From positions 9,816 through 73,815 of the forward strand of contig DAOUJW010000026.1 in the NCBI GenBank assembly GCA_034422115.1: a stretch of 64,000 nt of DNA, given 5' to 3'. How positions within the stretch are numbered: the stretch's first letter is position 1; every line of letters starts with the position of its first letter. The notes beneath the pieces are model-generated. The model saw only the letters and a program-made list of their open reading frames with translations. It was not told where the DNA came from and did no database searches. Below, piece after piece: positions 1-8,007 of the stretch. A program made the position numbers and the translations under genes. The stretch comes from DAOUJW01 sp034422115. Lineage in GTDB: Bacteria; Chloroflexota; Dehalococcoidia; Lucifugimonadales; UBA2985.

Positions 1-622
1 TTGCCGGCTCCTCCGACTCCGCGCCCTCCAGCCGGGCGACCCTTCCCGCCATGAACCGGAGCCTGTCCCAGGTGAACTCACCGCCCAGGGAGTTGTGTAC
101 CCACTCCCGCCATTCCACCAGCCTCTCAGCAGAGATGAAGCCTATGTCGACGCCTCTCTCGGCATTCTCTAAGAGGGGTTTGATCTCCCCGGTTCCACCC
201 ATAGTAAGGTGCTCCCTCCGGTCCAACTCCATTTGGAGAGCGCGATCCATCAGGTTGCCCCACATCTTGTCCTCGAACACGTCAGGGTTGCCGAAGTACG
301 GCCGGTACAGGTTGAGTATCCACAGCTCGTCGGCAATCAGGTGGCTGGCGAACCCCACAATGAACGCCCTGGTGGGCTCGTTGAGGTCAGCGGCGTGGGC
401 CAGGTTGGGGTGCGACTGGAACATGCCCTCAACACCCTCCCCTTCCCTCTCGAAGTCCAGTGGCACAAAGTGGGTCTCGTCTCGCTTCCCGCGGGTGATT
501 ATGCGTATGTCCGGGGACACGGAACCCAGGAGGAAAGCGCCTATGTTGTTGTTCAGAGTCGGATGGTCAAGCCGCGAGGCGGCGTCCTTAGCCATTCCCA
601 GGTGCGCGCTGAAGTTGGGCAT
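1..622 (-). CDS. zinc-dependent phospholipase C-like protein (partial)
   Basis: I translated this frame from ATG at 622; it stays open to the window edge, so the C-terminus is missing (207 codons seen). The N-terminus carries a His in SAHLGMAK, the motif LLGSVSPDIR, HFVPLD, and GFASHLIADELW. This spacing of His and Asp residues is that of the zinc-dependent phospholipase C / S1-P1-like fold (PF00882 type), widespread in bacteria and usually without a known substrate. No signal peptide is visible at this start. The gene begins 1 nt after the hisG stop, so it is probably co-transcribed with hisZ-hisG, but nothing ties it to histidine synthesis. The family call rests on motif pattern only. Confidence 0.65.
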   Translation of the reverse strand, partial: MPNFSAHLGMAKDAASRLDHPTLNNNIGAFLLGSVSPDIRIITRGKRDETHFVPLDFEREGEGVEGMFQSHPNLAHAADLNEPTRAFIVGFASHLIADELWILNLYRPYFGNPDVFEDKMWGNLMDRALQMELDRREHLTMGGTGEIKPLLENAERGVDIGFISAERLVEWREWVHNSLGGEFTWDRLRFMAGRVARLEGAESEEPA

Positions 623-623
623 C

Positions 624-1622
624 CTAGACCCCGTCCAGCGCCTGTAGCATCGTCTCGTAGGAGGAACACTGGTCCTGGAAAACGTAGTGCGCCTGGAACA
701 CGGTAATGCCGCTGCCGCCTATCTGCCGCAGGTGGTCGACGGCCTCCAGCAGCCTCTCGCGGGGCACCACCGTGGTCACGGCGTACCATATCTCCTCGTC
801 CCTGCTGTACACCCTGGAAATGGTTGGCCCCGTCAGGCCGCCCACCTCCGGCCGCCGGGCGACGTGCGCGGCCACCTCCTCCGGCGTGTCTCCCCTGATG
901 TTGGCCGTGATGCTGAAGAAGTCACGGGCGCGCAGGTGAGCCTCAATGTGCTCCAGCAGGCCCCGGGTCTCCAGGCGCGACGACTCCTCCGCGGCCAGCA
1001 GCCGCCGGTTGCCAATGATGCAGGCCTGGGACTTCAGGATGGTGCCGTCCACGATGGTCTTGAGGCGGTTCTCCCTGAGCGTGGTGCCGCTGGATGATAT
1101 GTCGGCGATGATGTCGGCGAAGCCCATCGCGGGCGCGGCCTCAAGCGTGCCGCTCGACTGCACCAGGGAGAAGTAGTTGACGCCGTATCGATACAAGTGG
1201 TGCTGCACCAGCCGGGGGTACTTCGTCGCGACCCGCAGGTCTCTTCCGCGCTCCCGCAGCTCTATAGACAGGTCAGCCAGGTCGCTCATGGAGGTGACGT
1301 CCATCCACGAGTCCGGGATGGCCATGACAAGCTCGCAGCGCCCGAAGCCCAGGTCCTCCTTCACCAGGAAGGAGTCCCCGCCCTCCGCCCGCGACTCCAG
1401 GAAGCGGTCCAGGCCGGTGATGCCCAGGTCTGCGCTGCCCTCCTCAACCTTGAGAGGGATGTCCCCCGTCCTCTGGAAAAGGACGCTGGTGTCGCTCAGG
1501 TTGGGGATGGAGGCCGTGTATCGACGGGGATTTGGCCGGTCTATGGGCACGCCGCTGTTTCGCAGAAAGCCCAGAGTCGATTCGTGAAGCTCACCGTCGC
1601 TGGGAATTGCTAGACGTAAGAT
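624..1622 (-). CDS. hisG: ATP phosphoribosyltransferase, long form with regulatory domain
   Basis: First step of histidine synthesis: ATP plus PRPP gives phosphoribosyl-ATP. The core contains SADLGITGLDRF and the PRPP-binding ISSSGTTLREN; after it comes a C-terminal ACT-like HisG_C domain (GPTISRVY, WYAVTTVVP, GITVFQAHYVF). The protein is therefore the long form, about 332 aa from the start chosen here. Homology begins at ILRLAIPSDGEL. The only ATG upstream (1685) would add 21 unrelated residues read inside hisZ. Instead an ATC at 1622-1620 stands 6 nt behind GGAGG (1633-1629), so I take ATC as a rare start codon. It overlaps the 3' end of hisZ by 32 nt, which suggests translational coupling. 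The start is inferred; the family is secure. Confidence 0.88.
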   Translation of the reverse strand: MLRLAIPSDGELHESTLGFLRNSGVPIDRPNPRRYTASIPNLSDTSVLFQRTGDIPLKVEEGSADLGITGLDRFLESRAEGGDSFLVKEDLGFGRCELVMAIPDSWMDVTSMSDLADLSIELRERGRDLRVATKYPRLVQHHLYRYGVNYFSLVQSSGTLEAAPAMGFADIIADISSSGTTLRENRLKTIVDGTILKSQACIIGNRRLLAAEESSRLETRGLLEHIEAHLRARDFFSITANIRGDTPEEVAAHVARRPEVGGLTGPTISRVYSRDEEIWYAVTTVVPRERLLEAVDHLRQIGGSGITVFQAHYVFQDQCSSYETMLQALDGV

Positions 1623-2823
1623 GTCTCTCCTCCAGTTCTCCAGACGGCAGGTCCAGAAGGTTCTCAAGGGTGTAGGCAAAGCCAAGGGCGGGCACGTCCT
1701 CCTCGCCGCCCAGGGCCTTCACCAAGCCGTTGTAGCGACCTCCGCCGCACAGCACAACGGGGCCGTCCGGGCCGGGGGCGACGATGTCGAAGACCATGCC
1801 GGTGTAGTATGCGATACCCCGTACCAGGCCAACGTCCACGTTCAGCGACGCCGATGCGCAGCGCTGGTGGAAGGCGAACAGCACCTCCTCCAGGGGCGTC
1901 AGCACGTCCGACCCAAGGCCGAACTCCTGGATGACGGAGCGTATCTGCGGCAGCGCGCTCTCCTCGTCTCCGGCTATGGACGCCAGGCGCGAGAACAGCG
2001 CAATGCCCCGCTCTATGCCCTGGGGGTCGTCCACCCGTTGCAGCTTGTCGGTGAAGCGGGTCAGGATGTCCTCCATCGTGCGGCTGCCCAGCAGGCCGGT
2101 CAGGGACTCCTGGAATAGGTCTTGCAGCAGGTCAAAGGACTCCGCCTCGTCCCTGCCCTCAATGAGCATACGCAGGCCCCTGGCCGTGTCGTCGGAGGTC
2201 AGCAGGCCAAGGGAGCGAGCCTGCTCCTGGACGCCCCTGGCTCCCTCTGCGCCCTGCTTGAGGCGGGGAAAGCCGGCTATGAGGAACTCCTGCGCCCTTG
2301 GTGATATGCCCAGGCCGTCCAGCATCCGGTGCAGCACTCCCACGTGCCCCACGACGCACACGGGGCTGGAGACGCCCAGCAGCGACAGCCCCTCGTGGGC
2401 CAAGGCAAGCGCCTCGCCGTCGGAGGTCGGCTCGCCGGAGCCGATGATCTCCGCTCCGGTCTGGTGGAACTGCCTGTAGCCCGTCGCCTCGTCGTAGCGG
2501 AAGACGGGGCCGCTGTACTGGAGCTTCAGGGGCAGAGGCTCCGTGTCGGCCCGCTCCAGGTAGTATTGAATGGCGGAGGACGTGAACTCCGGGCGGAGGC
2601 TCACCCTGTTGCCGCCAGGGTCGGTGAAGGTGTACATGCGCGCCGCAAGCTCACCGCCGGACTTCCGCAGGAACAGCTCCGTTGGCTCCAGCAAGGGCGT
2701 GTCTATGCACTGGTAGCCGTGGGACGAGAAGAGGCCGCGCAGCCCGTCCTGGACGGCCGTCCTGCGGCCGAGTTCCTGGGGGCTCTCGTACCTCATCCCG
2801 GGCAATCTGCGGATTGGCTGCAT
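1591..2823 (-). CDS. hisZ: HisRS-like ATP phosphoribosyltransferase regulatory subunit (HisZ-like)
   Basis: Class II aminoacyl-tRNA synthetase fold, 410 aa. Motif 2 (FRYDEATGYRQFHQ, about 109-122), RGIAYYTG (from about 335) and GGGRYNGL (about 359) are all present. The protein stops about 25 residues after the GFAYTLENL segment, so the C-terminal anticodon-binding domain of true histidyl-tRNA synthetase is missing. That, with hisG directly downstream, points to HisZ, the regulatory partner of ATP phosphoribosyltransferase. Oddly, HisZ normally partners short HisG, whereas this HisG has its own regulatory domain. The stretch between motif 2 and RGIAYYTG is longer than in typical HisRS. Alternative: a divergent HisRS paralogue of other function. 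Confidence 0.75.
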   Translation of the reverse strand: MQPIRRLPGMRYESPQELGRRTAVQDGLRGLFSSHGYQCIDTPLLEPTELFLRKSGGELAARMYTFTDPGGNRVSLRPEFTSSAIQYYLERADTEPLPLKLQYSGPVFRYDEATGYRQFHQTGAEIIGSGEPTSDGEALALAHEGLSLLGVSSPVCVVGHVGVLHRMLDGLGISPRAQEFLIAGFPRLKQGAEGARGVQEQARSLGLLTSDDTARGLRMLIEGRDEAESFDLLQDLFQESLTGLLGSRTMEDILTRFTDKLQRVDDPQGIERGIALFSRLASIAGDEESALPQIRSVIQEFGLGSDVLTPLEEVLFAFHQRCASASLNVDVGLVRGIAYYTGMVFDIVAPGPDGPVVLCGGGRYNGLVKALGGEEDVPALGFAYTLENLLDLPSGELEERHLTSSNSQRR

Positions 2824-2882
2824 ACCGATGGCGCACCTCTGGGCTTATGTGTGAAGCATTGTACAATAACGCCGTGCGTGAT

Positions 2883-3165
2883 TCAACGCGAGGGTGTGGG
2901 GGCAGGCTGTTTGCAGAACGGCAATTCGATTTTGGGCATCCCGTCAATCTGTCCTACCGAGTCTTTGAGTCCCTCCGGGACGCACCCGGTAAGCATGTTG
3001 CCGCCCAGCGCTACGGTGAGAGGTTGCCCAGTTCCTGGGGAATCTGGCCGCTAAGCTGATTCCTGGCGAGGTTCAGATGACGCAGTTTGGGGAGGCTCAC
3101 CAGCTCCGGCGGACCTTCCCAGACGAACTCCAGCCATTCTATTAGGGTCACGTCCTGTGGAGGTT
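2883..3165 (-). pseudogene. leucine-rich-repeat protein remnant
   Basis: Reading the minus strand gives plant-type LRR sequence in two frames. First comes LVSLPKLRHLNLARNQLSG then QIPQELGNLS, interrupted by TAG at 3013-3011. After a shift near 3015-3025 it continues LTVALGGNMLTGCVPEGLKD and ends LPFC...PSR at TGA 2885-2883. The LxxLxLxxNxLSGxIPxxLGNL pattern is unmistakable. No start or N-terminal part is present: upstream the sequence runs out of frame into the low-GC gene at 3051-3565. I read this as the 3' end of a secreted LRR gene, truncated and frameshifted, perhaps by insertion of the neighbouring island. Sequencing indels could explain some but not all of the breaks. Confidence 0.6.
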
Positions 3166-3565
3166 GCCGTGAGCGTCTCGCCTGTTGCTAGCCATGTGAT
3201 GATTGTCTCGCCGTCCTCTATTGTGATGGTTGCTAGCGGTGTGCCTGATGCGTCTCTGGTGACTCCTTGGTGGGTGGTGAAGTTGAGGTCTGGGTCTAGG
3301 CCGTACCAGAATTCGCCTGTTGTGTGCTGTGGGTATACCCATTTCTCGCCGGGGATGATCTCTGGGGTTGTTGGGTCGTAGCTGCTTGTGACTATGTGGA
3401 GTATCTGGCCCTGCTGTATGCCTTCTGATATGCGTTCGCCTTCGGCAATTATTCGCTCGTTGATGTCGGCTGCATTGATTGGGTGGGCCGGGTCGTGGCT
3501 ATCGCCAGGAGCGTTAGGGTGAGCACTGAGGTTATGATTGCTATCGGGAATATCTTGCGTCTCAT
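3051..3565 (-). pseudogene. secreted protein of unknown function, frameshifted after the signal peptide
   Basis: ATG at 3565 (8 nt behind GTGAGG) starts a clear signal peptide, MRRKIFPIAI then ITSVLTLTLLAIA, but this frame stops soon after. A second frame takes over inside the GGCGATAGCC stretch near 3500 and gives about 130 residues of ordinary globular sequence (ADINERIIAEGERISEG, EIIPGEKWVYPQH, GEFWYGLDPDLNF, IEDGETIITWLATGETLTA). It then runs out of frame into the LRR remnant and stops at 3053-3051. GC is lower and ATA/CTA/AGA codons more common than in flanking genes. No family was recognised. One or more indels, real or technical, are needed to make a single protein. Confidence 0.45.
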
Positions 3566-3575
3566 GTGCGGTGCC

Positions 3576-4259
3576 TCACCAAATCACTCTGTCCGTTAGG
3601 TCGGTGCGTAGGGTCTCTAGGGTCGGGATGGCTAGGATGGCTGCTATGCAGGCTTGGCTGGCGGCTATGCAGGTGTCGTTGGAGTCTATGTCTGAGCCGT
3701 ATACCCACGCTCGGTCCTCCGGCCACATCACGTCTGGTGCGTTGGAGTACATCTCTTCCCACAGGCCAGTTAGGAATTGTATGGAGTCGTCCAGCGTTCC
3801 GTGTAGCAGCACGTAGTCTGCGTCTCTAAAGGAAAGCTGGACTCTCGGTTCGTGGTTGTCTAGGGTGTTTCTCCCATTCCAGATTGCGACGTATATGCTG
3901 TCTGGTGTGGTCGTGTGCTGCTTAAGGATTGGTAGCAGGGTCTCGTACTCGTCTGCCTGTAGGTGGTCTCTTGGTGCTCCGTCTCGACTGCCTGCGATCT
4001 CTTCGTACGTCATTCCTGGGTGGATTGGGATGTTTCGCTCCTGGGCTATGTCTGCCCATCGGACAGGCTCCCAACTTTGGTCAGGAGCCTGTCGCTCTAT
4101 CTTGTGGTATATGCGGGCGTAGTCGTCATAACCTTCTGGGACTACACCTCCCACGACCGTCATTCGATTCCAAGCTGGCACATTCCAGTATGGGGCTAGC
4201 TTGTCTCTGAGCCAGTGGGCTGGCTCTGTGGTGTTCAGGATGCGATACTTGCCTAGCAA
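3576..4259 (-). CDS. conserved hypothetical protein with WPEDRAW motif
   Basis: About 227 aa if it starts at TTG 4259, which follows AGGA and overlaps the stop of the upstream gene; an upstream ATG at 4427 would lie wholly inside that gene and is unlikely. Recognisable stretches are DADYVLLHGTLDDSIQFL, MWPEDRAWVYGSDIDSNDT and IAAILAIPTLE near the C-terminus. These resemble uncharacterised proteins of Actinobacteria and relatives with a WPxDRAW...E/DID pattern (from memory, not searched). No signal peptide or membrane segment is visible. It belongs to the lower-GC gene group on this strand, with a secreted gene on each side. Function unknown. Confidence 0.6.
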   Translation of the reverse strand: MLGKYRILNTTEPAHWLRDKLAPYWNVPAWNRMTVVGGVVPEGYDDYARIYHKIERQAPDQSWEPVRWADIAQERNIPIHPGMTYEEIAGSRDGAPRDHLQADEYETLLPILKQHTTTPDSIYVAIWNGRNTLDNHEPRVQLSFRDADYVLLHGTLDDSIQFLTGLWEEMYSNAPDVMWPEDRAWVYGSDIDSNDTCIAASQACIAAILAIPTLETLRTDLTDRVIW

Positions 4260-4836
4260 TTTCCTACGTAGGCCCGCTTGACTGTGAATGCAAGGTAGTG
4301 CTTGTTGTTCGGGCCTGTCATCTGGTGTGCGCTTGAGGTCTTGTAGTATCCGTTTAGGCATGCGCCGTAGGACTCTGCTCTGACGAATTTGGTGTTGGTG
4401 CCATCCACTGTGACTGATGGCCCCCACTCCAAGACGCCAAAGCAGATTGAGCCAATGCAGGTGTGCTCTTTGTATAGCTGGGTCTGCACTCTCAGGAATG
4501 GCATGTTGGGTTGGTCTGATGGGCAGGCTGAATCTGCTTTGCCCAGGGCGACTCGCTGGTTATATCTAGTTGTTGCGTGCGGGTTGTGTGACTGGCCGTA
4601 GCATCCATAGGGGTTGTTCTGGATTATGGTCTTACCGGGAAGGCCGAAGGCTGCGCCTGCCATTCCTGCTTTCGGGGTTCCCTGTTTGATTAGCTTGTCT
4701 CTTATCTCTTCCAGTTCTTCCGGGGTGACTATCGTCACGTCTCCAAAGGTATGCGGGCCTGCTAGGACATTTGAGGCGGTCATGGCGATTAACAGGGTAG
4801 CTAGAGCGTCACTGCGACCGTCAGTCGGGTTCTCAT
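4253..4836 (-). pseudogene. secreted cysteine-rich protein, frameshift within the signal peptide
   Basis: An ATG at 4836 behind AGGAGGG starts MRTRLTVAVT and then stops at TAG 4803-4801. Reading on in the other frame from about 4808 completes a textbook Sec signal peptide (ALATLLIAMTASNVLAG) followed by about 160 mature residues to the stop at 4253. The in-frame ATG at 4783 alone would give 176 aa without a proper n-region. The mature part has six cysteines (YGCYG, SACPS, HTCIGSICFG, GACLNGYY, terminal NC), suggesting disulfides in an exported protein. No family recognised. It heads the lower-GC group and overlaps the next gene's start by a few bases. A single-base sequencing error would restore the gene. 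Confidence 0.5.
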
Positions 4837-4963
4837 CTCTAGGCCCTCCTGCTAGGTAGGATTTGGGCTATTGCCCTTACGGGTAGTGTAAGAGTATATG
4901 GGAGTGAATGTCAACGGGAGACCTATGCATAGCGTGACGTAATCCAGAGAGAAATACGTTACT

Positions 4964-4988
4964 CGTCATTCCGGCGAAAGCCGGAATC
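4964..4988. repeat. family A intergenic palindrome
   Basis: A CGTCATTCCGGC...GCCGGAATC palindrome with a short AAA-containing loop, in the gap downstream of nfo. It is one of more than a dozen related copies in this window (others near 22531, 22627, 22739, 29291, 38440, 39082, 56651, 59386, 59428, 59842 and 63866). The outer arms stay constant while the inner stem bases covary. Confidence 0.75.
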
Positions 4989-5010
4989 TATTTCCTTCTA
5001 AATCGGCCCA

Positions 5011-5868
5011 CTACCCCTCTATCCCCAGCTCCTCGCGGATGGCCTTCAGCGCGTCCACGTCCGCCTTGCCGGGCCCCTTGCCGTCCGCTCCCGGCACCTC
5101 AAGCAGGAACGGCACGTCCCTGAAGGCCGGGTGCGCCATGATGACCCGGAAGCCCTCCACACCCATGTGCCCTTCGCCGATGTTCTCGTGCCTGTCCACG
5201 CCGCCCGCAAAGGCTATCTTGCCGTCGTTGGCGTGCACCGCCACCAGGTTGTCCACTCCTATCTCCCGGTCGAACTCCTCCATCGTCCGCTCAAGGCCGT
5301 CCTTCTCGGCGATGTTGAACCCCGCCGCGTAGAGGTGCTGGGTGTCCAGGCACACCTTCACCCGGGGACTGCCGACGGCCTTCATCAGTTTGCCTATCTC
5401 ATCGAACTTGGAGCAGATGTGGTCTCCCATCCCTGCGCTGTTCTCGATGACCAGGGACACGTTCTCCGGCGAGTCCTTCAGCACCTGCTCCATTGCCCTC
5501 ACGGCCTGGTCGAAGACGCCGTCGTAGCCCGCCCCTCGGTGGCTGCCGGTGTGGAAGATGACGCCCGAAGCGCCTATCTCCCCCGCCGTCTGCATGTAGT
5601 TGGTGAGCGCACCAACGGACTTCTGCAGGTGCTCCTCCGTGGGAGCGCCCAAACTGACCAGGTAGATGCAGTGGAGGAAGTTGGGGCCTATGCCCGCCTG
5701 GGCCGCCTTCTCGTTGAACTTCTCCACAATTGAAGCGGCTATCGGCTTGAAGGCCCATCCCTGGGGAGACGAGACGAAAATCTGGATGGTCTCTGCGCCC
5801 ATCTCCTGGCCCCTGTCAATCGCTTTGTCCAGCCCTCCGGCGGAGGAAACGTGGGCTCCCACCTTCAT
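5011..5868 (-). CDS. nfo: deoxyribonuclease IV (AP endonuclease)
   Basis: Endonuclease IV cleaves DNA 5' of abasic sites in base excision repair. The 285-aa protein has the family's usual length, with the N-terminal MKVGAHVSSAGGL and metal-site motifs VCLDTQHLYAAGF, VHANDGK, DRHENIGEGHMG and FLLEVPG, covering the His/Asp/Glu ligands of the three-zinc TIM barrel. The ATG at 5868 sits behind AAAGGAGG. It is divergent from the downstream alcohol dehydrogenase gene, and the 151-bp gap between them holds both promoters. Single gene; the gap on its 3' side carries a family A palindrome. Confidence 0.95.
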   Translation of the reverse strand: MKVGAHVSSAGGLDKAIDRGQEMGAETIQIFVSSPQGWAFKPIAASIVEKFNEKAAQAGIGPNFLHCIYLVSLGAPTEEHLQKSVGALTNYMQTAGEIGASGVIFHTGSHRGAGYDGVFDQAVRAMEQVLKDSPENVSLVIENSAGMGDHICSKFDEIGKLMKAVGSPRVKVCLDTQHLYAAGFNIAEKDGLERTMEEFDREIGVDNLVAVHANDGKIAFAGGVDRHENIGEGHMGVEGFRVIMAHPAFRDVPFLLEVPGADGKGPGKADVDALKAIREELGIEG

Positions 5869-6019
5869 GGCGCCTCCTTTGCCTGTCGGTCGTCAAGTGT
5901 GGACACATTATAGTACGAAGCCGCCCGTAATCGAAGGGCGCGGCCTCTCTTCGCCCTGTGAGATGTGCTATGCTGGTGGCCTACGACCTACCGCCGCAGA
6001 AAGACGAGGTGGAACAGCC

Positions 6020-7048
6020 ATGAAAGCCCTTGTCCTGGAAGAACCCGGAGACGCGCCTCGACTCACCATTGAAGAGCGGGACGTGCCCGCGCCGGACGCC
6101 AAAGACGTGCTGGTGAAGGTGCACGCCTGCGGCCTCTGCTACCACGACGTGCTGGTGATGCAGGGCGTGCTGCGCCGCGGGGTCAAGGAGCGGGTTGTCC
6201 TGGGCCACGAGATCTCCGGCACGGTGGCCGAGGTGGGCGACTCCGTGGAGGGCTTCAAGGTGGGCGATGCGGTGGCCTCCATCTTCACGGAGCCTTGCGG
6301 CTACTGCGACCGGTGTCGCACCGGCATGGAGCAGCGCTGCGCCAACGGCCGCGGCATAGGCCACAGGATCGACGGCGGGCTGTCGGAGTACGTGAAGCTC
6401 CACGAGAACGCCCTGGTCACCCTGCCCGAGGGGACGGACCTGGACGGCGCAAGCCTGTACAGCTGCCCCATTGGGGTGGCCCTCAACGCCATCAAGGACG
6501 TGGCGGGGCTTCAGGCGGGCGAGCGCGCCCTGGTCACGGGCGCGGGCGGCGGGCTGGGCGTCCACTCCATCCAGATAGCCAAGGCCATGGGCGCAATGGT
6601 ATTTGCAGTCACCACCTCGCCGGAGAAAATGGACCGCCTGAGCGAGGCGGGCGCGGACGAGGTGCTCTTGATAGACGACCTGGACTTCAGCGAGCTTGTG
6701 ATGGCCATGACCGGAGACGAGGGCGTGGACGTGGTTGTGGAGAACGTGGCCGGGGTGACCTTCAACAGCTCCTTCAGGAGCCTGGCGCAGTTCGGGAGGA
6801 TGGTCATTGTGGGAGCCATAGGCCCCGGGCAGATAGCCATCAACCCGGCGGAGATCATCTTCAGGGACGCCCACATCATGGGCACCGGCGGCTCCACGCG
6901 CAAGCAGCTGAGGGAGGTGGCCGACCTGGTGGCTCAGGGCCACGTAAGCCCCGTGGTCTCCCAGAGCTTCTCCTTTGATGAGGCTGTGGAGGCCTACAGG
7001 GCCATGCTGAACAAGGAGACCTTCGGGCGGGTGACAATCAAGCCGTAG
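6020..7048 (+). CDS. zinc-dependent alcohol dehydrogenase (MDR family)
   Basis: 342-aa medium-chain dehydrogenase/reductase. The GroES-like half shows the catalytic-zinc Cys and His (HACGLCYHDV, VLGHEISG) and the four-Cys structural zinc lobe (CGYCDRCRTGMEQRC, about 94-108). The Rossmann half has ALVTGAGGGLGVHS. The start is ATG 6020 behind GAGGTGG; the frame is open further upstream but with no homology. The exact substrate cannot be read from sequence; it probably oxidises an alcohol or reduces an aldehyde or enone with NAD(P). It converges with secF, 11 bp away. Confidence 0.88.
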   Translation: MKALVLEEPGDAPRLTIEERDVPAPDAKDVLVKVHACGLCYHDVLVMQGVLRRGVKERVVLGHEISGTVAEVGDSVEGFKVGDAVASIFTEPCGYCDRCRTGMEQRCANGRGIGHRIDGGLSEYVKLHENALVTLPEGTDLDGASLYSCPIGVALNAIKDVAGLQAGERALVTGAGGGLGVHSIQIAKAMGAMVFAVTTSPEKMDRLSEAGADEVLLIDDLDFSELVMAMTGDEGVDVVVENVAGVTFNSSFRSLAQFGRMVIVGAIGPGQIAINPAEIIFRDAHIMGTGGSTRKQLREVADLVAQGHVSPVVSQSFSFDEAVEAYRAMLNKETFGRVTIKP

Positions 7049-7059
7049 TGTCTTACGCC

Positions 7060-8001
7060 CTAGCTTCCCCGTGACGGGACCAGGGGCAGCCTGCGGAAGA
7101 GCCTGCCAATGTCGCCGCTCTCCCATGCCAGGAGCGCCTGGCTGGCTATCCAGATGGAGCTGTACGTCCCCACGATGACACCTATCAGCAGCACAACCAG
7201 GAAGTCCCGGATGGTCGGCCCGCCGAAGAGCAGCAACGCCAGGATAGCGAACAGAAGCGTCAGGCTGGTGTTGAATGAGCGCCCCAGGGTGTCCTGAATG
7301 CTGATGTTGATGGTTGAGCCCAGGTCGCGTCCAACGCCCCTGATGATGTTCTCCCGTATGCGGTCAAACACCACAATGGTGTCGTTCACGCTGTAGCCAA
7401 TGACCGTCAGGATGCCTGCGATGAACAGGGCGTCCACCTCAAAGCCGAATATGCGCCCGAAAATCGAATAGACGCCCAGCACCACTACCACGTCGTGGAC
7501 AAGGGCGATGATGGCGGATATGCCGTACCTCAATGGCGACGGCACTCTGCGGAAGGCCCAGGTGATGTACACCATGATGGCTATGGAGGCGATGAACACG
7601 ATGATTACGGCGTTCCGCACCGTCTCCGTGGCAATGCTGGGAGAGACGGAGAACAGGTCTGAGCTATCGACAGTGACCCCCAGACCGTTCTCAAGGGCGC
7701 TGACAATCTGCTCCCTCTCCGATGCGCCGCCCGCCTGGGCCTCCTTCAGGAGCCTTGTGCGGATGAAGTAGCTCTTGTCGCCGATGCTCTGGATAACGGC
7801 CTCCGGGTGGCCCAGCGCGGTCAACTCTGAGCGCACGTCCTCCTGCTCCACCTCCTCCGCGAACTCAAGGGTCATGGAGGAGCCGCCGGTGAACTCAAGC
7901 CCCGCGTTGAGGCCGCCGGGGGCAAACAGCGACGCGATGCTCGCCACGGCCACAACAAATGAGACGAGAAACAGCCAGTTGCGCTTTCCTACAAAGTCCA
8001 A
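7060..8001 (-). CDS. secF: protein translocase subunit SecF
   Basis: 313 aa; works with SecD as an RND-type, proton-driven factor that pulls exported proteins across the membrane after SecYEG. An N-terminal membrane helix (WLFLVSFVVAVASIASLF) is followed by the GLEFTGGSSMTL signature, a periplasmic P4-type domain, and the multi-helix C-terminal half with VIGYSVNDTIVVFDRIREN, the conserved SecF TM4 motif. It starts 6 nt after the secD stop, so the two form one transcript. Confidence 0.96.
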   Translation of the reverse strand: MDFVGKRNWLFLVSFVVAVASIASLFAPGGLNAGLEFTGGSSMTLEFAEEVEQEDVRSELTALGHPEAVIQSIGDKSYFIRTRLLKEAQAGGASEREQIVSALENGLGVTVDSSDLFSVSPSIATETVRNAVIIVFIASIAIMVYITWAFRRVPSPLRYGISAIIALVHDVVVVLGVYSIFGRIFGFEVDALFIAGILTVIGYSVNDTIVVFDRIRENIIRGVGRDLGSTINISIQDTLGRSFNTSLTLLFAILALLLFGGPTIRDFLVVLLIGVIVGTYSSIWIASQALLAWESGDIGRLFRRLPLVPSRGS

Positions 8002-8007
8002 GGCCGT

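Noticed and set aside
1591..2823. Histidyl-tRNA synthetase (hisS)
   Set aside because: Motifs 2 and 3 fit the fold, but the protein ends about 25 residues after the last catalytic-domain segment, so the anticodon-binding domain is missing; adjacency to hisG favours HisZ.
3561..3580. UGA read-through or selenocysteine joining the 3576 gene to the downstream frame
   Set aside because: The frame downstream of the TGA is open, but an ATG with its own signal peptide begins there, no Cys-like context or SECIS hairpin follows, and a frameshift explains it better.
4259..4427. ATG start at 4427 for the WPEDRAW protein
   Set aside because: It would lie entirely inside the upstream secreted gene, and the extra 56 residues look like out-of-frame sequence.
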